Of a stretch of 64,000 nt of DNA, positions 52,101-59,498 are shown piece after piece. This stretch comes from Dissulfuribacter thermophilus (GTDB lineage: Bacteria > Desulfobacterota > Dissulfuribacteria > Dissulfuribacterales > Dissulfuribacteraceae), in assembly GCF_001687335.1 (NCBI RefSeq), contig NZ_MAGO01000010.1:57151-121150 (forward strand). Reading direction: 5' to 3'. Numbering within the stretch: position 1 is the first letter of the stretch; each line of letters starts with the position of its first letter. A model generated the notes under the pieces. That model did no database searches. It saw only the letters and a list, made by a program, of their open reading frames with translations, and had not been told where the DNA came from. Both the position numbers and the translations under genes were made by a program.

Positions 52101-54168
52101 GAGTTACGGAATTCCCGTTGATGTCTTCAATCTTGATCTCTTCGTCTGTCCCTTGCGCTGGAATTTTACGATTTTCAGGTACCCATAGATTAAAATCTGT
52201 ATTGTCAACACTAGTTGGATCTATGGGCATATTGAATACCACCTGGATTCTATTTGTGTCTAAAAAGTATGCGTTAGTAATAAATAGTCCCTCTGGCTCC
52301 ACCATGAGTCTAGCCGGTTCACTCCAGTTTGTGTCTGTAGCCTGACAAAAGCTTACATAGACCTTTGGCCAGTACTTATTTGGGCATCCATTTGGATAAA
52401 CATTGGAGGCCACCGGCTCAGTAGTATTGGCATCAACTAGGCCATCTCCGTCAAAATCCCAATTGTACTTTACGCCTAAATCAAAGTCGGTAAATTTTTC
52501 CATTGCGCCAGAATACTCTTTAATACTGTTATCAGTCGGATCAATTACCTTACCGCCAAGATATCTGGCTACGAAATAGACTTCATCGCTGGCCAAAGTT
52601 ACATTTAGGCCTGAGGCCGTATTGACTGCATTTTTAATCTTTACGGAGGGCACCACATCGGAGTTAAAATTAAGATTTATTCGAGTGGTAGCGACTCCAG
52701 TTGCATTTGTAGTGGCGCTGGCAGTTTGTAGTTCCTTATTGCCCATCATAAAGGCAAACTCTACTGTTTGACCTTCAATGGGATTTCCATCTTCATCCGT
52801 AAGTTTTGCACTAAGTGTGACGTTGTCACCCTGGCAGGCTTGGGTGGCTCCAATATAGGTAACGTTTACCTCACCAATTTGGGTAAAAGTAACAGGCACA
52901 ACCCTCTGTAGGCTCAAAAGTGCCCATTCTGTACAGAGATTGTTGTCTCCCCATAGGCATCCGCTCCAATAATTTTGATCTGGAATACCATTAAAATCTA
53001 TGTCTATATCCTGTTTTTCTGTACAGATTGTATTTGCAAATTCATTATACCAGTCAACTCCATCGACATATTTGATACCTAGAGCACCCAATCCCTTTAC
53101 TAAATTAAAGATAGCGTGGTAATTGCTAGCTCCGTTACCACCATCTCTCCAACCAGGATCTGAATTGGGATCATTCCAATGTCTTGCAACATAATCAACT
53201 GCAGCCTGGACCCTTGGTGTAACCATTGTGTCGCCAAGGAAGTAAAATTCATACAACTCATGTCCAGTTTTCAATATATTGACCCAATTAAATGGATCAG
53301 AGTATCCTTGGCCTCCATCGTTGTCGTCTCCGTCTACCGGATTTTGGAGGTAATTGACATAATCATTGAGTTCATCTTTTACCCATTGAGGCACCACAAC
53401 CGAGAAGCCATAGGTAGGAGTCTGGGCAAAGCCCAAACCAAATGATACCCAACCAGTATTTGATGCGTCGGAATCCCCTGAATTAGCAGTATAACGCCAC
53501 CCTCCTCTTGCGGTACCACTGTCATTCTGGGCAAATGCGAGGTAATCTACTGCATCCTGTAATATGTCATTTAAGGTATCATTGACGCCATCGCCATCTA
53601 CATCTATCGATGTCATTAAAAATTCTTGAGTGTTATTGGCATCAAAATCTAGATCAAAGCTACTGCCACTCTGAAGATTGGGACAACGGCTACTTGCAAT
53701 AGCCATCATTGCTATACCAGCTTCGTAAATCTCTTTATCGTAATAAAATACCACACCTGCTCCATCTCCATCGACATCTGGATCTCCAGCAGGCTGAACA
53801 GTCAGATTAACTATATGATCCTGAGAAAGGATATAACTAAGCCCCTTTATTGCGGCTGCACGAACATCCTTTTCAAACGCTGTGGAATTTGATGTCACCC
53901 CCTGACAAATAGTTTTTCCATTTGCCGCTAAATAGTCTTCCAGAATGGTTACCGCTAAACCTGTCTCAGCCACCTTATAGTTCCAACCCCAAGAACCATC
54001 AAGATTTTGTTGATCCAAAAGCCAATTAACTCCCATTTCGATCATATTCGTAACATTAGCCGACTTTGGACCAGTGATTCCTCCACATTGAGCATGAACA
54101 AGTGAGGATTGAAAAAAAACCAAGGCAAAAAGACACACCAATACCCCTATACCTTTTTTAGTATACAT
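49177..54168 (-). CDS. 1663-residue secreted protein with alpha/alpha-toroid N-terminal domain
   Basis: The largest gene here. A signal peptide (to about 27) precedes an N-terminal region (about 35-425) of repeated Gly/Trp-rich helices (LLDQQNLDGSWGWNYKVAE, GLSYILSQD, GWVSFGLGFAQTP, EWALLSLQRV), like the alpha/alpha-toroid of terpenoid cyclases and prenyltransferase beta subunits; it also has DVDGDG and DLDFDANN Ca-like sites. An invasin-type Ig domain follows (about 435-525, ACQGDNVTLSAKLTDEDGNP), then beta-rich repeats to the end. No cyclase DxDD motif is visible, so a binding or structural role is likelier. A strong AAGGAGGG ribosome-binding site is present. It has 30 N-x-S/T sequons. Confidence 0.78.
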   Translation of the reverse strand: MYTKKGIGVLVCLFALVFFQSSLVHAQCGGITGPKSANVTNMIEMGVNWLLDQQNLDGSWGWNYKVAETGLAVTILEDYLAANGKTICQGVTSNSTAFEKDVRAAAIKGLSYILSQDHIVNLTVQPAGDPDVDGDGAGVVFYYDKEIYEAGIAMMAIASSRCPNLQSGSSFDLDFDANNTQEFLMTSIDVDGDGVNDTLNDILQDAVDYLAFAQNDSGTARGGWRYTANSGDSDASNTGWVSFGLGFAQTPTYGFSVVVPQWVKDELNDYVNYLQNPVDGDDNDGGQGYSDPFNWVNILKTGHELYEFYFLGDTMVTPRVQAAVDYVARHWNDPNSDPGWRDGGNGASNYHAIFNLVKGLGALGIKYVDGVDWYNEFANTICTEKQDIDIDFNGIPDQNYWSGCLWGDNNLCTEWALLSLQRVVPVTFTQIGEVNVTYIGATQACQGDNVTLSAKLTDEDGNPIEGQTVEFAFMMGNKELQTASATTNATGVATTRINLNFNSDVVPSVKIKNAVNTASGLNVTLASDEVYFVARYLGGKVIDPTDNSIKEYSGAMEKFTDFDLGVKYNWDFDGDGLVDANTTEPVASNVYPNGCPNKYWPKVYVSFCQATDTNWSEPARLMVEPEGLFITNAYFLDTNRIQVVFNMPIDPTSVDNTDFNLWVPENRKIPAQGTDEEIKIEDINGNSVTLHIINYSWNWNDEGYICLSDYGVIRASDGITVNKTSCEECETHIGPAPNVRLGVFDTDCDKQIDHFALYYSDGFGGETPGTILNDISMSIKTDRLSGIWNRPYSWQINNITLINDKTLWIEVAEAGYFDDIGRTSSFAVSVNSMGKLTDGAGNPLDLDMFGYHIPLYIWPERFNLCEPKIVGAFFEGCSIRVEVSGILDPSSIDPEDFNLVVGTNSTAYEISGISINSWRNTTNVYLSPTSCTDCFDCTLGGSVAFSDNGVVNTQPAGEFGLIADNNSTTPFPIESCKVGRPYIDSFAMDTNCDGMIDQIILYAGCDNQFVGNLAADANVTVHTESIFGRPLDWIVTGKALTDDRHLVINVEPSGFRDAEAMPVIELGLNGTGLMLSNVSIDGTYVVNRLVKKELGEQLQSWYDVMTNQLHVYANLPYSSYQCTYPGNCYQTISSDGLLIPANRTPDQDFNGTNIDLTGATYVNIPECGYGDIVIQLANNALKKPANGEGQLQYTVGLTPNHALEYAELGLPVSNQLTSTFWAPFYEINNGNAFVMDIEGSVTANGTKTLEGAAVSAWVMKKQAMRVVYLNYGGLSYRLYVDPAQFNEAYSNHLVSTFYLKFRKGVPVAITPTADLAADEWKAEAVQFYPDEDVIKKGNEVIGFVPHFWAPWHAYCEYDWCSASPISREYTDANGHYLIHVVNNVSAGDPVILTVTKRTEYGFVTVPVTGIQSGDTGFFINFNAVYNKDEGQAFTHDINLAHSNRAPINVYSYPNGMRLYLFGVPVKKAYYKTLADIPTYIPADWPRVNTTGHISEVPVKMLGDVPVAGLLVPANFILGSDGSGIHYAANGVGSFTTFLGGHAYIVGRNYDYYPTGGQFSALLSYHDNPVQLYFFGEPLTGADILNLTAGGLNNGWYVLYNWSNASVGDLISNQNIDYVMTLTDGGYRSQNDASTGDLPAANVHEMLIIHTNNAATWPISSVTP

Positions 54169-54666
54169 TGGGCCCTCCTTAGACCTTATATTAGGATTTT
54201 TTTTACGATTTAGTGGAAAATAGTTCTTGCGTGGGTTAATGGCTTACCCCCTCCACTCCTTCTAATTTAGAAAAATTAGCATTACTGAAAAGTGTTGTCA
54301 ACACAAAATCTAACAGATGCAGGTCATTACTAAGAATATTTTTTCACTTTCTAAAACAAAAAATAAAATTACAAATTTGTAATTAATTTGCGGGGCTAAT
54401 AAGAAAATTCAGCTAATAGAAGATGGTTAGAGTTAGTGTTTTTTCCAAAAATTAATAGACTATCAAAAAATATTTAAAGTCCTTTCAAATAAGGACACAT
54501 TATTAATAAATCAAACAACATCACTAAGTTACATCAGGCTATAAGAGTTACTTTTTTATGGTCTTTTTTATGTTAACTTCCATCTTCATTGATTTATTAT
54601 TCATTTTGTGTAAACTTTCTTTAAGTAACAATTTTAATGCCATTTCTAAAAGGAGGGGTCTGAAAA
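54169..54666. other. Divergent intergenic region, about 500 bp
   Basis: AT-rich spacer between divergently read genes of exported proteins; it should hold promoters for both, but no clear -35/-10 or sigma-54 pair could be fixed with confidence. AAAAGGAGGGG just before 54667 is a strong ribosome-binding site. No small gene or RNA is seen. Confidence 0.6.
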
Positions 54667-55440
54667 ATGAAAAAAGTATTAGGGACTTTAGCCGTATTTT
54701 TTGTCTTCATGGCATTCTTAGTACCAGACACTGCCCATTCTATTCCCACAAAATTGACAATCAGGGTCAAGGCCAAAGATGCCAAGTTCATTGGTTCATC
54801 CATGGGTGGGGCGTTTGTCCTGGTTAAGGACGTCATGACAGGAGAGGTATTGGCTAAAGGTTTCACCAAAGGTGGAACTGGCAATACAAAGCTACTCATG
54901 AAGACGCCAATTGCTCGTGGAGTAAAGATCGGTGAAAAGGCAGCAAAGTTCGATGCCATATTAGACATCGATGAGCCCAAAAAAGTGGAGATAATTGCTC
55001 AGGCCCCTTATGCACAGCCCCAGGCCATGCAAAAGGTGTCAGTAACAACGTGGGTCATTCCTGGAAAGGACATTACTGGTGACGGCATCATCCTGGAACT
55101 TCCAGGCTATGTAGTGGATATACTCAATCCCAGTGCCCACACAATGATAAAGGGCGCAGCCAAAATCAAGCTCACAGCATCTGTTACCCCTATGTGTGGA
55201 TGCCCTGTGAGCCCAAAGACCTTTTGGCACCCAGATGCAATTGAGGTCGCTGCCATTGTTAAAAAGAACAACAAGATCGTTGACACGATCCCCATGAAAT
55301 TTTCAGGTAAGACCAACATCTTCGAAGCAGACCTGGATCTTACTCAAAAGGGTGCATACACCATTACAGTCTATGCATTTGACAAGGAGACCGGAAACAC
55401 TGGTGTGGATATGACCAGTGTCATAATCCTTAAAAAATAG
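54667..55440 (+). CDS. Secreted protein, unknown family
   Basis: A 257-residue exported protein on the opposite strand to the giants. A signal peptide (MKKVLGTLAVFFVFMAFLVP, cut near AHS) is followed by three beta-rich segments: KLTIRVKAKDAKFIGSSMGG, PAKVEIIAQAPY-type strands, and an Ig-like C-terminal part (FEADLDLTQKGAYTITVYAF). One CGC pair (PMCGCPVSPKTFWHPDA) could form a disulfide or bind metal. It is transcribed alone, with a strong ribosome-binding site, and is followed by a terminator. Confidence 0.7.
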   Translation: MKKVLGTLAVFFVFMAFLVPDTAHSIPTKLTIRVKAKDAKFIGSSMGGAFVLVKDVMTGEVLAKGFTKGGTGNTKLLMKTPIARGVKIGEKAAKFDAILDIDEPKKVEIIAQAPYAQPQAMQKVSVTTWVIPGKDITGDGIILELPGYVVDILNPSAHTMIKGAAKIKLTASVTPMCGCPVSPKTFWHPDAIEVAAIVKKNNKIVDTIPMKFSGKTNIFEADLDLTQKGAYTITVYAFDKETGNTGVDMTSVIILKK

Positions 55441-55488
55441 ATTCAAAGGAATTTTTTCCAAACATCTAACGAGAAAGTCAAACCAAAA

Positions 55489-55522
55489 AGTTTTCCCCTG
55501 TGGCGCCCCACAGGGGAAAACT
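55489..55522. terminator. Bidirectional intrinsic terminator
   Basis: A perfect 15-bp stem (agttttcccctgtgg / ccacaggggaaaact) with a cgcc loop. Its AT-rich base gives T-runs on both strands, serving the converging genes at 55440 and 55550. Confidence 0.9.
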
Positions 55523-55549
55523 ATGTACGAAGCATTTTCACCTAGGCCA

Positions 55550-57007
55550 CTATTCAATGCTAAAAATAGAAAATCGTACTGGATCGTAACTCATCAAAAA
55601 GAGCGACACCCTAAAGCCCTGCTCATAATCTACAGTGACACAGGGTATATCTACGAAGAATCCTTGTGCCCCGTCGCGGATCGTAGCTGCATTTTGAGTA
55701 CTGGTAGCCCCTGCGCTCCCATCGATGGCCTGCACGAACTTTACTCCAAAGCTAACTGGATCATGGCCTTCAAGCCCAAGATCAGCAGTAATATACTGCC
55801 CGTTAAACTCAATCAGAGGAATAGTGAGGGTGCCTGACGCCGGTTCGAAAACCGCACAGTTCATGAATCTATCCTGTAACCAAGACGCCTGGCCAGCCTG
55901 AGATGGGAGAAAATATCTGGTACTTACGTGGTAGAGCCTTTGATGGACTGAATCGTCCTCAAGCCAGAACAACGCAGTCCTGGTAGCCTTTATATATGTA
56001 ATAATACTACGTTCAAAACCTTCAGAAGATGTTGGAATCTTATATAGCTTGTCAGATGCCAAGTCGTATAGATAGCCCTCATCGTAACGGATGAAGGTAA
56101 TAAAACGACCGTCCTCGCTAAAATCCCAGTTTGATATGCCATATTCACGATTAATTACAGTTTTGGTCTCGCCAGTAGCCAACTTTTGGACATATATCGA
56201 GGTAGATTTACCAAAATCACCTATGTAGCTCATGGCAACGAAGCCGTTTCTATAAATGGTTTTTCCTATGGCGCTATCGCCAAGTTTGACGTCCTCGCCT
56301 GTCTGGAGATTTATGAGATAATGCCCCCCCATTCCGTCATCTGAAATGGTAATATAGGGGTATTCAAATGAGGTAACCCCATAATAGGTATGGCCGCCAA
56401 TGGCCTTAGAGGAAAAAGAATAATTTGCGTCTGTCAAAACAAGCCCATATGCATCCCATACAACAACCTCTGGTCCATTTTCTGCCAGGCACATGTGCCC
56501 GTCTAGGAAATATCTAACCCCCAGAAAGGAAGGTTCTTTAAAATCAGTTAAATTTTTAAAAGTACCATTAGCAAACGTATACATTTTGAGATTGACTACT
56601 ACGGGATATACTTCATTTTCATAGAATACCCATGTTATGCCGTCTTTGGATACCTTGGGGTAGTCATTGAAGATGTTGGTAGTTTTACTATCGGTCAGCT
56701 TCCTGGGTTCCATATACCTCATTCCATCAATCCAATAAAAAACGTCTGAATAATAAGTACACTTTCCCTCTGGGTCTTTCTCACAGGAATTGATGGAAAA
56801 GCCCACAATATTGCCGTAGGCATTGAGACGTGAAAAACTCACATCGTCATTTCGATTGATCTCATATACCAACCTTTTGACAACGAAGTCCTTCGGCCAT
56901 GGAGTCACCTTTTGATCAAATGAATCGCTATAACTTGACTGAGAAAAAGAGTTAGACACTAATATGAAGACAAACCAAAATGCCGTGAAAAATAAAGTTC
57001 TTTTCAT
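55550..57007 (-). CDS. Secreted WD40/TolB-like beta-propeller protein
   Basis: A 485-residue exported protein from the ATG at 57007 with AAAGGAGTT ahead of it; the longer frame is unlikely. Signal peptide MKRTLFFTAFWFVFILVS is followed by repeats with D/G-rich turns of a beta-propeller, such as VSKDGITWVFYENEVYPVVV, ISDDGMGGHYLINLQTGEDV and FSEDGRFITFIRYDEGYLYD (TolB-like blades), then a C-terminal beta domain of about 100 residues. No catalytic residues were recognised. It has a converging neighbour and its own strand-specific operon position. Confidence 0.72.
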   Translation of the reverse strand: MKRTLFFTAFWFVFILVSNSFSQSSYSDSFDQKVTPWPKDFVVKRLVYEINRNDDVSFSRLNAYGNIVGFSINSCEKDPEGKCTYYSDVFYWIDGMRYMEPRKLTDSKTTNIFNDYPKVSKDGITWVFYENEVYPVVVNLKMYTFANGTFKNLTDFKEPSFLGVRYFLDGHMCLAENGPEVVVWDAYGLVLTDANYSFSSKAIGGHTYYGVTSFEYPYITISDDGMGGHYLINLQTGEDVKLGDSAIGKTIYRNGFVAMSYIGDFGKSTSIYVQKLATGETKTVINREYGISNWDFSEDGRFITFIRYDEGYLYDLASDKLYKIPTSSEGFERSIITYIKATRTALFWLEDDSVHQRLYHVSTRYFLPSQAGQASWLQDRFMNCAVFEPASGTLTIPLIEFNGQYITADLGLEGHDPVSFGVKFVQAIDGSAGATSTQNAATIRDGAQGFFVDIPCVTVDYEQGFRVSLFLMSYDPVRFSIFSIE

Positions 57008-57099
57008 TGTATTAACTCCTTTACCAGATCTATTTAAGCTCATACTACACGACACCAGGATAATATGCTGTAATCACGAAAAATTTACCCTGTACAGGG

Positions 57100-57270
57100 T
57101 AACAGGTAGAAGGAAGAGGGGAGAAGGGAGAAGCATAAATTGCTGATACCACTTCCTATGGGCCACTGGGTGGAACTTGGAGTAGGGGTTGCCAGGTTTT
57201 CCTGCAGGCCTGCAGGCAATAGTATCAGCTTTTGCCAAGCTTCTACCTTCTACCTTCTTCCTTCTTCCTA
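57100..57270. repeat. Inverted pair of heptamer tracts
   Basis: Agaagg-type units at 57107-57132 face cttctac-type units at 57238-57268, with partly paired inner flanks (gctgatac at about 57141 and gtatcagc at about 57222). A palindrome, cctgcaggcctgcagg, lies between. This makes a long potential hairpin in the spacer between two exported-protein genes. Confidence 0.7.
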
Positions 57271-57301
57271 ATAACTGTATCATGAATTGTCAGAATGTGG
57301 A

Positions 57302-58726
57302 TTAAGGCCCACCAGCAATCTCTGTGACCCTTCCGATAATGGAGCCACTTACTCCAGTTAGTACTGTCTCAGATGCCCAGTTTTCCTCTGTCTCTGGCTC
57401 GTAGCTCCTCCACGTACCTTTGTAATCGAAGGAGCCAGTCACGTGGCTATTCTCAACATCCATATTGAAAATCAAGTTTGCCGTAGAAGAGATTGGAAGT
57501 TTGACTTTTACAAAATTGATTTCAAAGTTTTCACCGTATCCACACTCAGATCGTCCCTCTATTGGTTTATTGTCTACATAGACAAGCGCCTTATTATCAG
57601 GAGAACACTCTGCATAGACGACAATATCGCTAAAGGCTGCGCTTTCACTGATGGTGGATGTATGAGGGCCACCTAAAAGAGAATCAAAATATATTGTAAC
57701 TCTATAAGTTAAACTGAGTGAGGTATCTACAACCATCTTAATCTTTCTTTCCTCTAAAGAGGGCTTAACCGTAAATCTAAAAATGCCAGTTGCCTGGCTC
57801 TTTTCCTGATTCTTTAGTCCTGAGATTATCTTTTCATTTGGAGAAACGTATTTTGAACCCAGGAACTTTTCGACCAAACCCTGGTCGTCCCAAATGGAAG
57901 ATTGGACGGTTATGGTTACTGGAACACCGTTTGGATAGTTGGTAAAATAGTCTGGCCAAACTATGTCATCAAACTCTGAAATCGAAAAAGATAAAGGTCT
58001 GTTGACGGCGTCTATTGAAAGCTTCTTTATGACGTAATCAGTTTGACCATCTGGCATTTGAATAAAGATTCTGACGTAATTTGCGAAGGTCCAAACTTTT
58101 ATCTCAGAATCAAGCTTTATGTCGCCCTCAGTAATATCGTAGAGATCTGGTTCGAATAGATAAGTGGCATAATAAACGTATTCACTAAGTCTTTTAACAT
58201 ATTCCATATACATAGACGCCCGCTTTTCTTCCTCCACATACTTTGAAAAGAGCTCTCTTAACGTGTAGCCATTTCGTTCCAAATAAGCAGAAACTGCATC
58301 GTCTTCCAATGAAGGAATATCACAGTATCCATTGATCCAACATTCCTGTTCCTCGACTGGAAGTGTTTTAAAATAGTTCCATTTTCCTTGTAGGAGAGTC
58401 CAATCCAGATATTGTTTGAAAACATCTATGAAAGCTGCCTCCAATTGGAGCAAGAATATTGAAGGGCCTACCACAGGAATCTGTCCTATTGCTTCGCTTC
58501 CAACGAGATTGGCAAATTCGATTAGGCCACCACTTATATCTCCATTTGTAAATTTTTCAGCTACTGCATAGGCACTCGATGCTGGAATTCCAGCTTGTTG
58601 TTCAGCTATCTGCTGAAGCGTCTTGCCAAATGCCTTGAGTGTTGCTGAATTAAAGTCTTGTCTAATGTCTGCTTTTGCTGAAACAGAAAAGGCCAAGAAA
58701 CATAAGATAAAAATTGCCTTCCTCAT
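57302..58726 (-). CDS. Secreted protein, unknown family
   Basis: A 474-residue exported protein with a signal peptide (MRKAIFILCFLAFSVSAKA) and GAGGAGGGG ribosome-binding site. The first 200 residues are helical (QQIAEQQAGIPASSAYAVAE, VEEQECWINGYCDIPSLEDD); a Cys pair there may form a disulfide. The rest is beta-rich, ending with GSIIGRVTEIAGGP. I recognise no domain. It follows the beta-propeller gene in genome order and is probably exported by the same general pathway. Confidence 0.7.
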   Translation of the reverse strand: MRKAIFILCFLAFSVSAKADIRQDFNSATLKAFGKTLQQIAEQQAGIPASSAYAVAEKFTNGDISGGLIEFANLVGSEAIGQIPVVGPSIFLLQLEAAFIDVFKQYLDWTLLQGKWNYFKTLPVEEQECWINGYCDIPSLEDDAVSAYLERNGYTLRELFSKYVEEEKRASMYMEYVKRLSEYVYYATYLFEPDLYDITEGDIKLDSEIKVWTFANYVRIFIQMPDGQTDYVIKKLSIDAVNRPLSFSISEFDDIVWPDYFTNYPNGVPVTITVQSSIWDDQGLVEKFLGSKYVSPNEKIISGLKNQEKSQATGIFRFTVKPSLEERKIKMVVDTSLSLTYRVTIYFDSLLGGPHTSTISESAAFSDIVVYAECSPDNKALVYVDNKPIEGRSECGYGENFEINFVKVKLPISSTANLIFNMDVENSHVTGSFDYKGTWRSYEPETEENWASETVLTGVSGSIIGRVTEIAGGP

Positions 58727-58753
58727 ATCCCCTCCTCAAATCTTGCAACTATT

Positions 58754-59015
58754 ATCCCAAATTATGCACTGCGAAAGAGGGCAAAAATGAATTTTCTTTT
58801 TATATCAAATAGTTGTCCTATTGGTAGCGCTTGCTTGGCATTCACTTTTTTGGTGAAGCAATATTCCTGCTGTTTTTGCCCTCTTTCGCAGCCCTACGGG
58901 ATTGGCGATTTTGCCCGGGTCTCTTTGTTGCTCGGGGCTCGAAGTACCCCACAGTACGTCTTCGCCCCTCGCGCCTCGCATCTTGGGCAAACTCGCCAAT
59001 TGCATAATTTGGGAT
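58754..59015. mobile_element. 262-bp MITE-like element with nested inverted repeats
   Basis: Perfect 15-bp terminal inverted repeats (atcccaaattatgca / tgcataatttgggat), with inner arms of 19 bp (58769-58787 with 58873-58891) and 13 bp near 58903 with 58984. The right half, inverted, matches the left half of 1972-2228 (aagatgcgaggcg, gtact hairpin, cgagcaacaaag). No transposase is encoded. The nested stems suggest a folded RNA or DNA. Confidence 0.68.
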
Positions 59016-59189
59016 TATTTTCACTGGGGAAAATACCTGCTTCCCGCTCTTTACATAAGGAAGCTCCTCCCTTTTCCCTCTTTTCCCTTTTCATACTACA
59101 GAGTAGTATACTAATTGGCATATAAATGTTTCTTACAATTAAAATTACAAAATATACTAAAATAACAATTATGCAAATCACTCTAATTA

Positions 59190-59220
59190 GGCAGAAGGAA
59201 GAAAGGAGAAGGAAGAAGCA
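59190..59220 (+). repeat. Heptamer tract, agaagg type
   Basis: Agaagga/agaaagg/agaagga units; an inverted tract follows at 59355-59390, so the two can pair. Confidence 0.75.
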
Positions 59221-59286
59221 AGCCCTGTCTGTACAAAAGCCAGAGGCCCTCCCTTCTAGCTTCAACTCAAAAGTTCCAAAGCTCTT

Positions 59287-59350
59287 TTCCTTCAACTCAA
59301 AACTCATAACTCAAAACTCAACACTTCTGAAATGCTCAAAACTCAACACT
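59287..59350 (+). repeat. 64-bp dispersed repeat of ctcaaaa heptamers, copy 1
   Basis: Seven-base ctcaaaa/ctcaaca units broken by ttctgaaat. The copy at 61442-61505 matches 61 of 64 bases, including the break, so they share one origin. Confidence 0.85.
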
Positions 59351-59498
59351 TTTAAAAAGCTTCTTCCTTCTACCTTCTACCTATTCTTATTTTCATCCAC
59401 GAGGGTGACGAATTCGGTCGTCATGATAGTTTAATGTAGATATTATTGGATCATGTTTGTCCTGGAGGTCAATTCTTCAACCTAGACTGAAACATGAG

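Larger units (their letters stand above)
58727..59498. other. 772-bp repeat-filled intergenic region
   Basis: Contains the 262-bp element at 58754-59015, agaagg heptamers at 59190-59220, the 64-bp ctcaaaa repeat at 59287-59350 and inverted cttctac heptamers at 59355-59390. Small ORFs here lie within these repeats and have no family support. Confidence 0.7.

Noticed and set aside
54219..54240. Sigma-54-type promoter (tgg ... ttgcg)
   Set aside because: The GG to GC spacing is 12 bases instead of 10.
58787..59125. Plus-strand ORF over the 262-bp element
   Set aside because: It reads through inverted repeats of a non-coding element; the protein has no recognisable fold.
59126..59434. 102-codon plus-strand ORF
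   Set aside because: Made largely of agaagg and ctcaaaa heptamers; not a gene.
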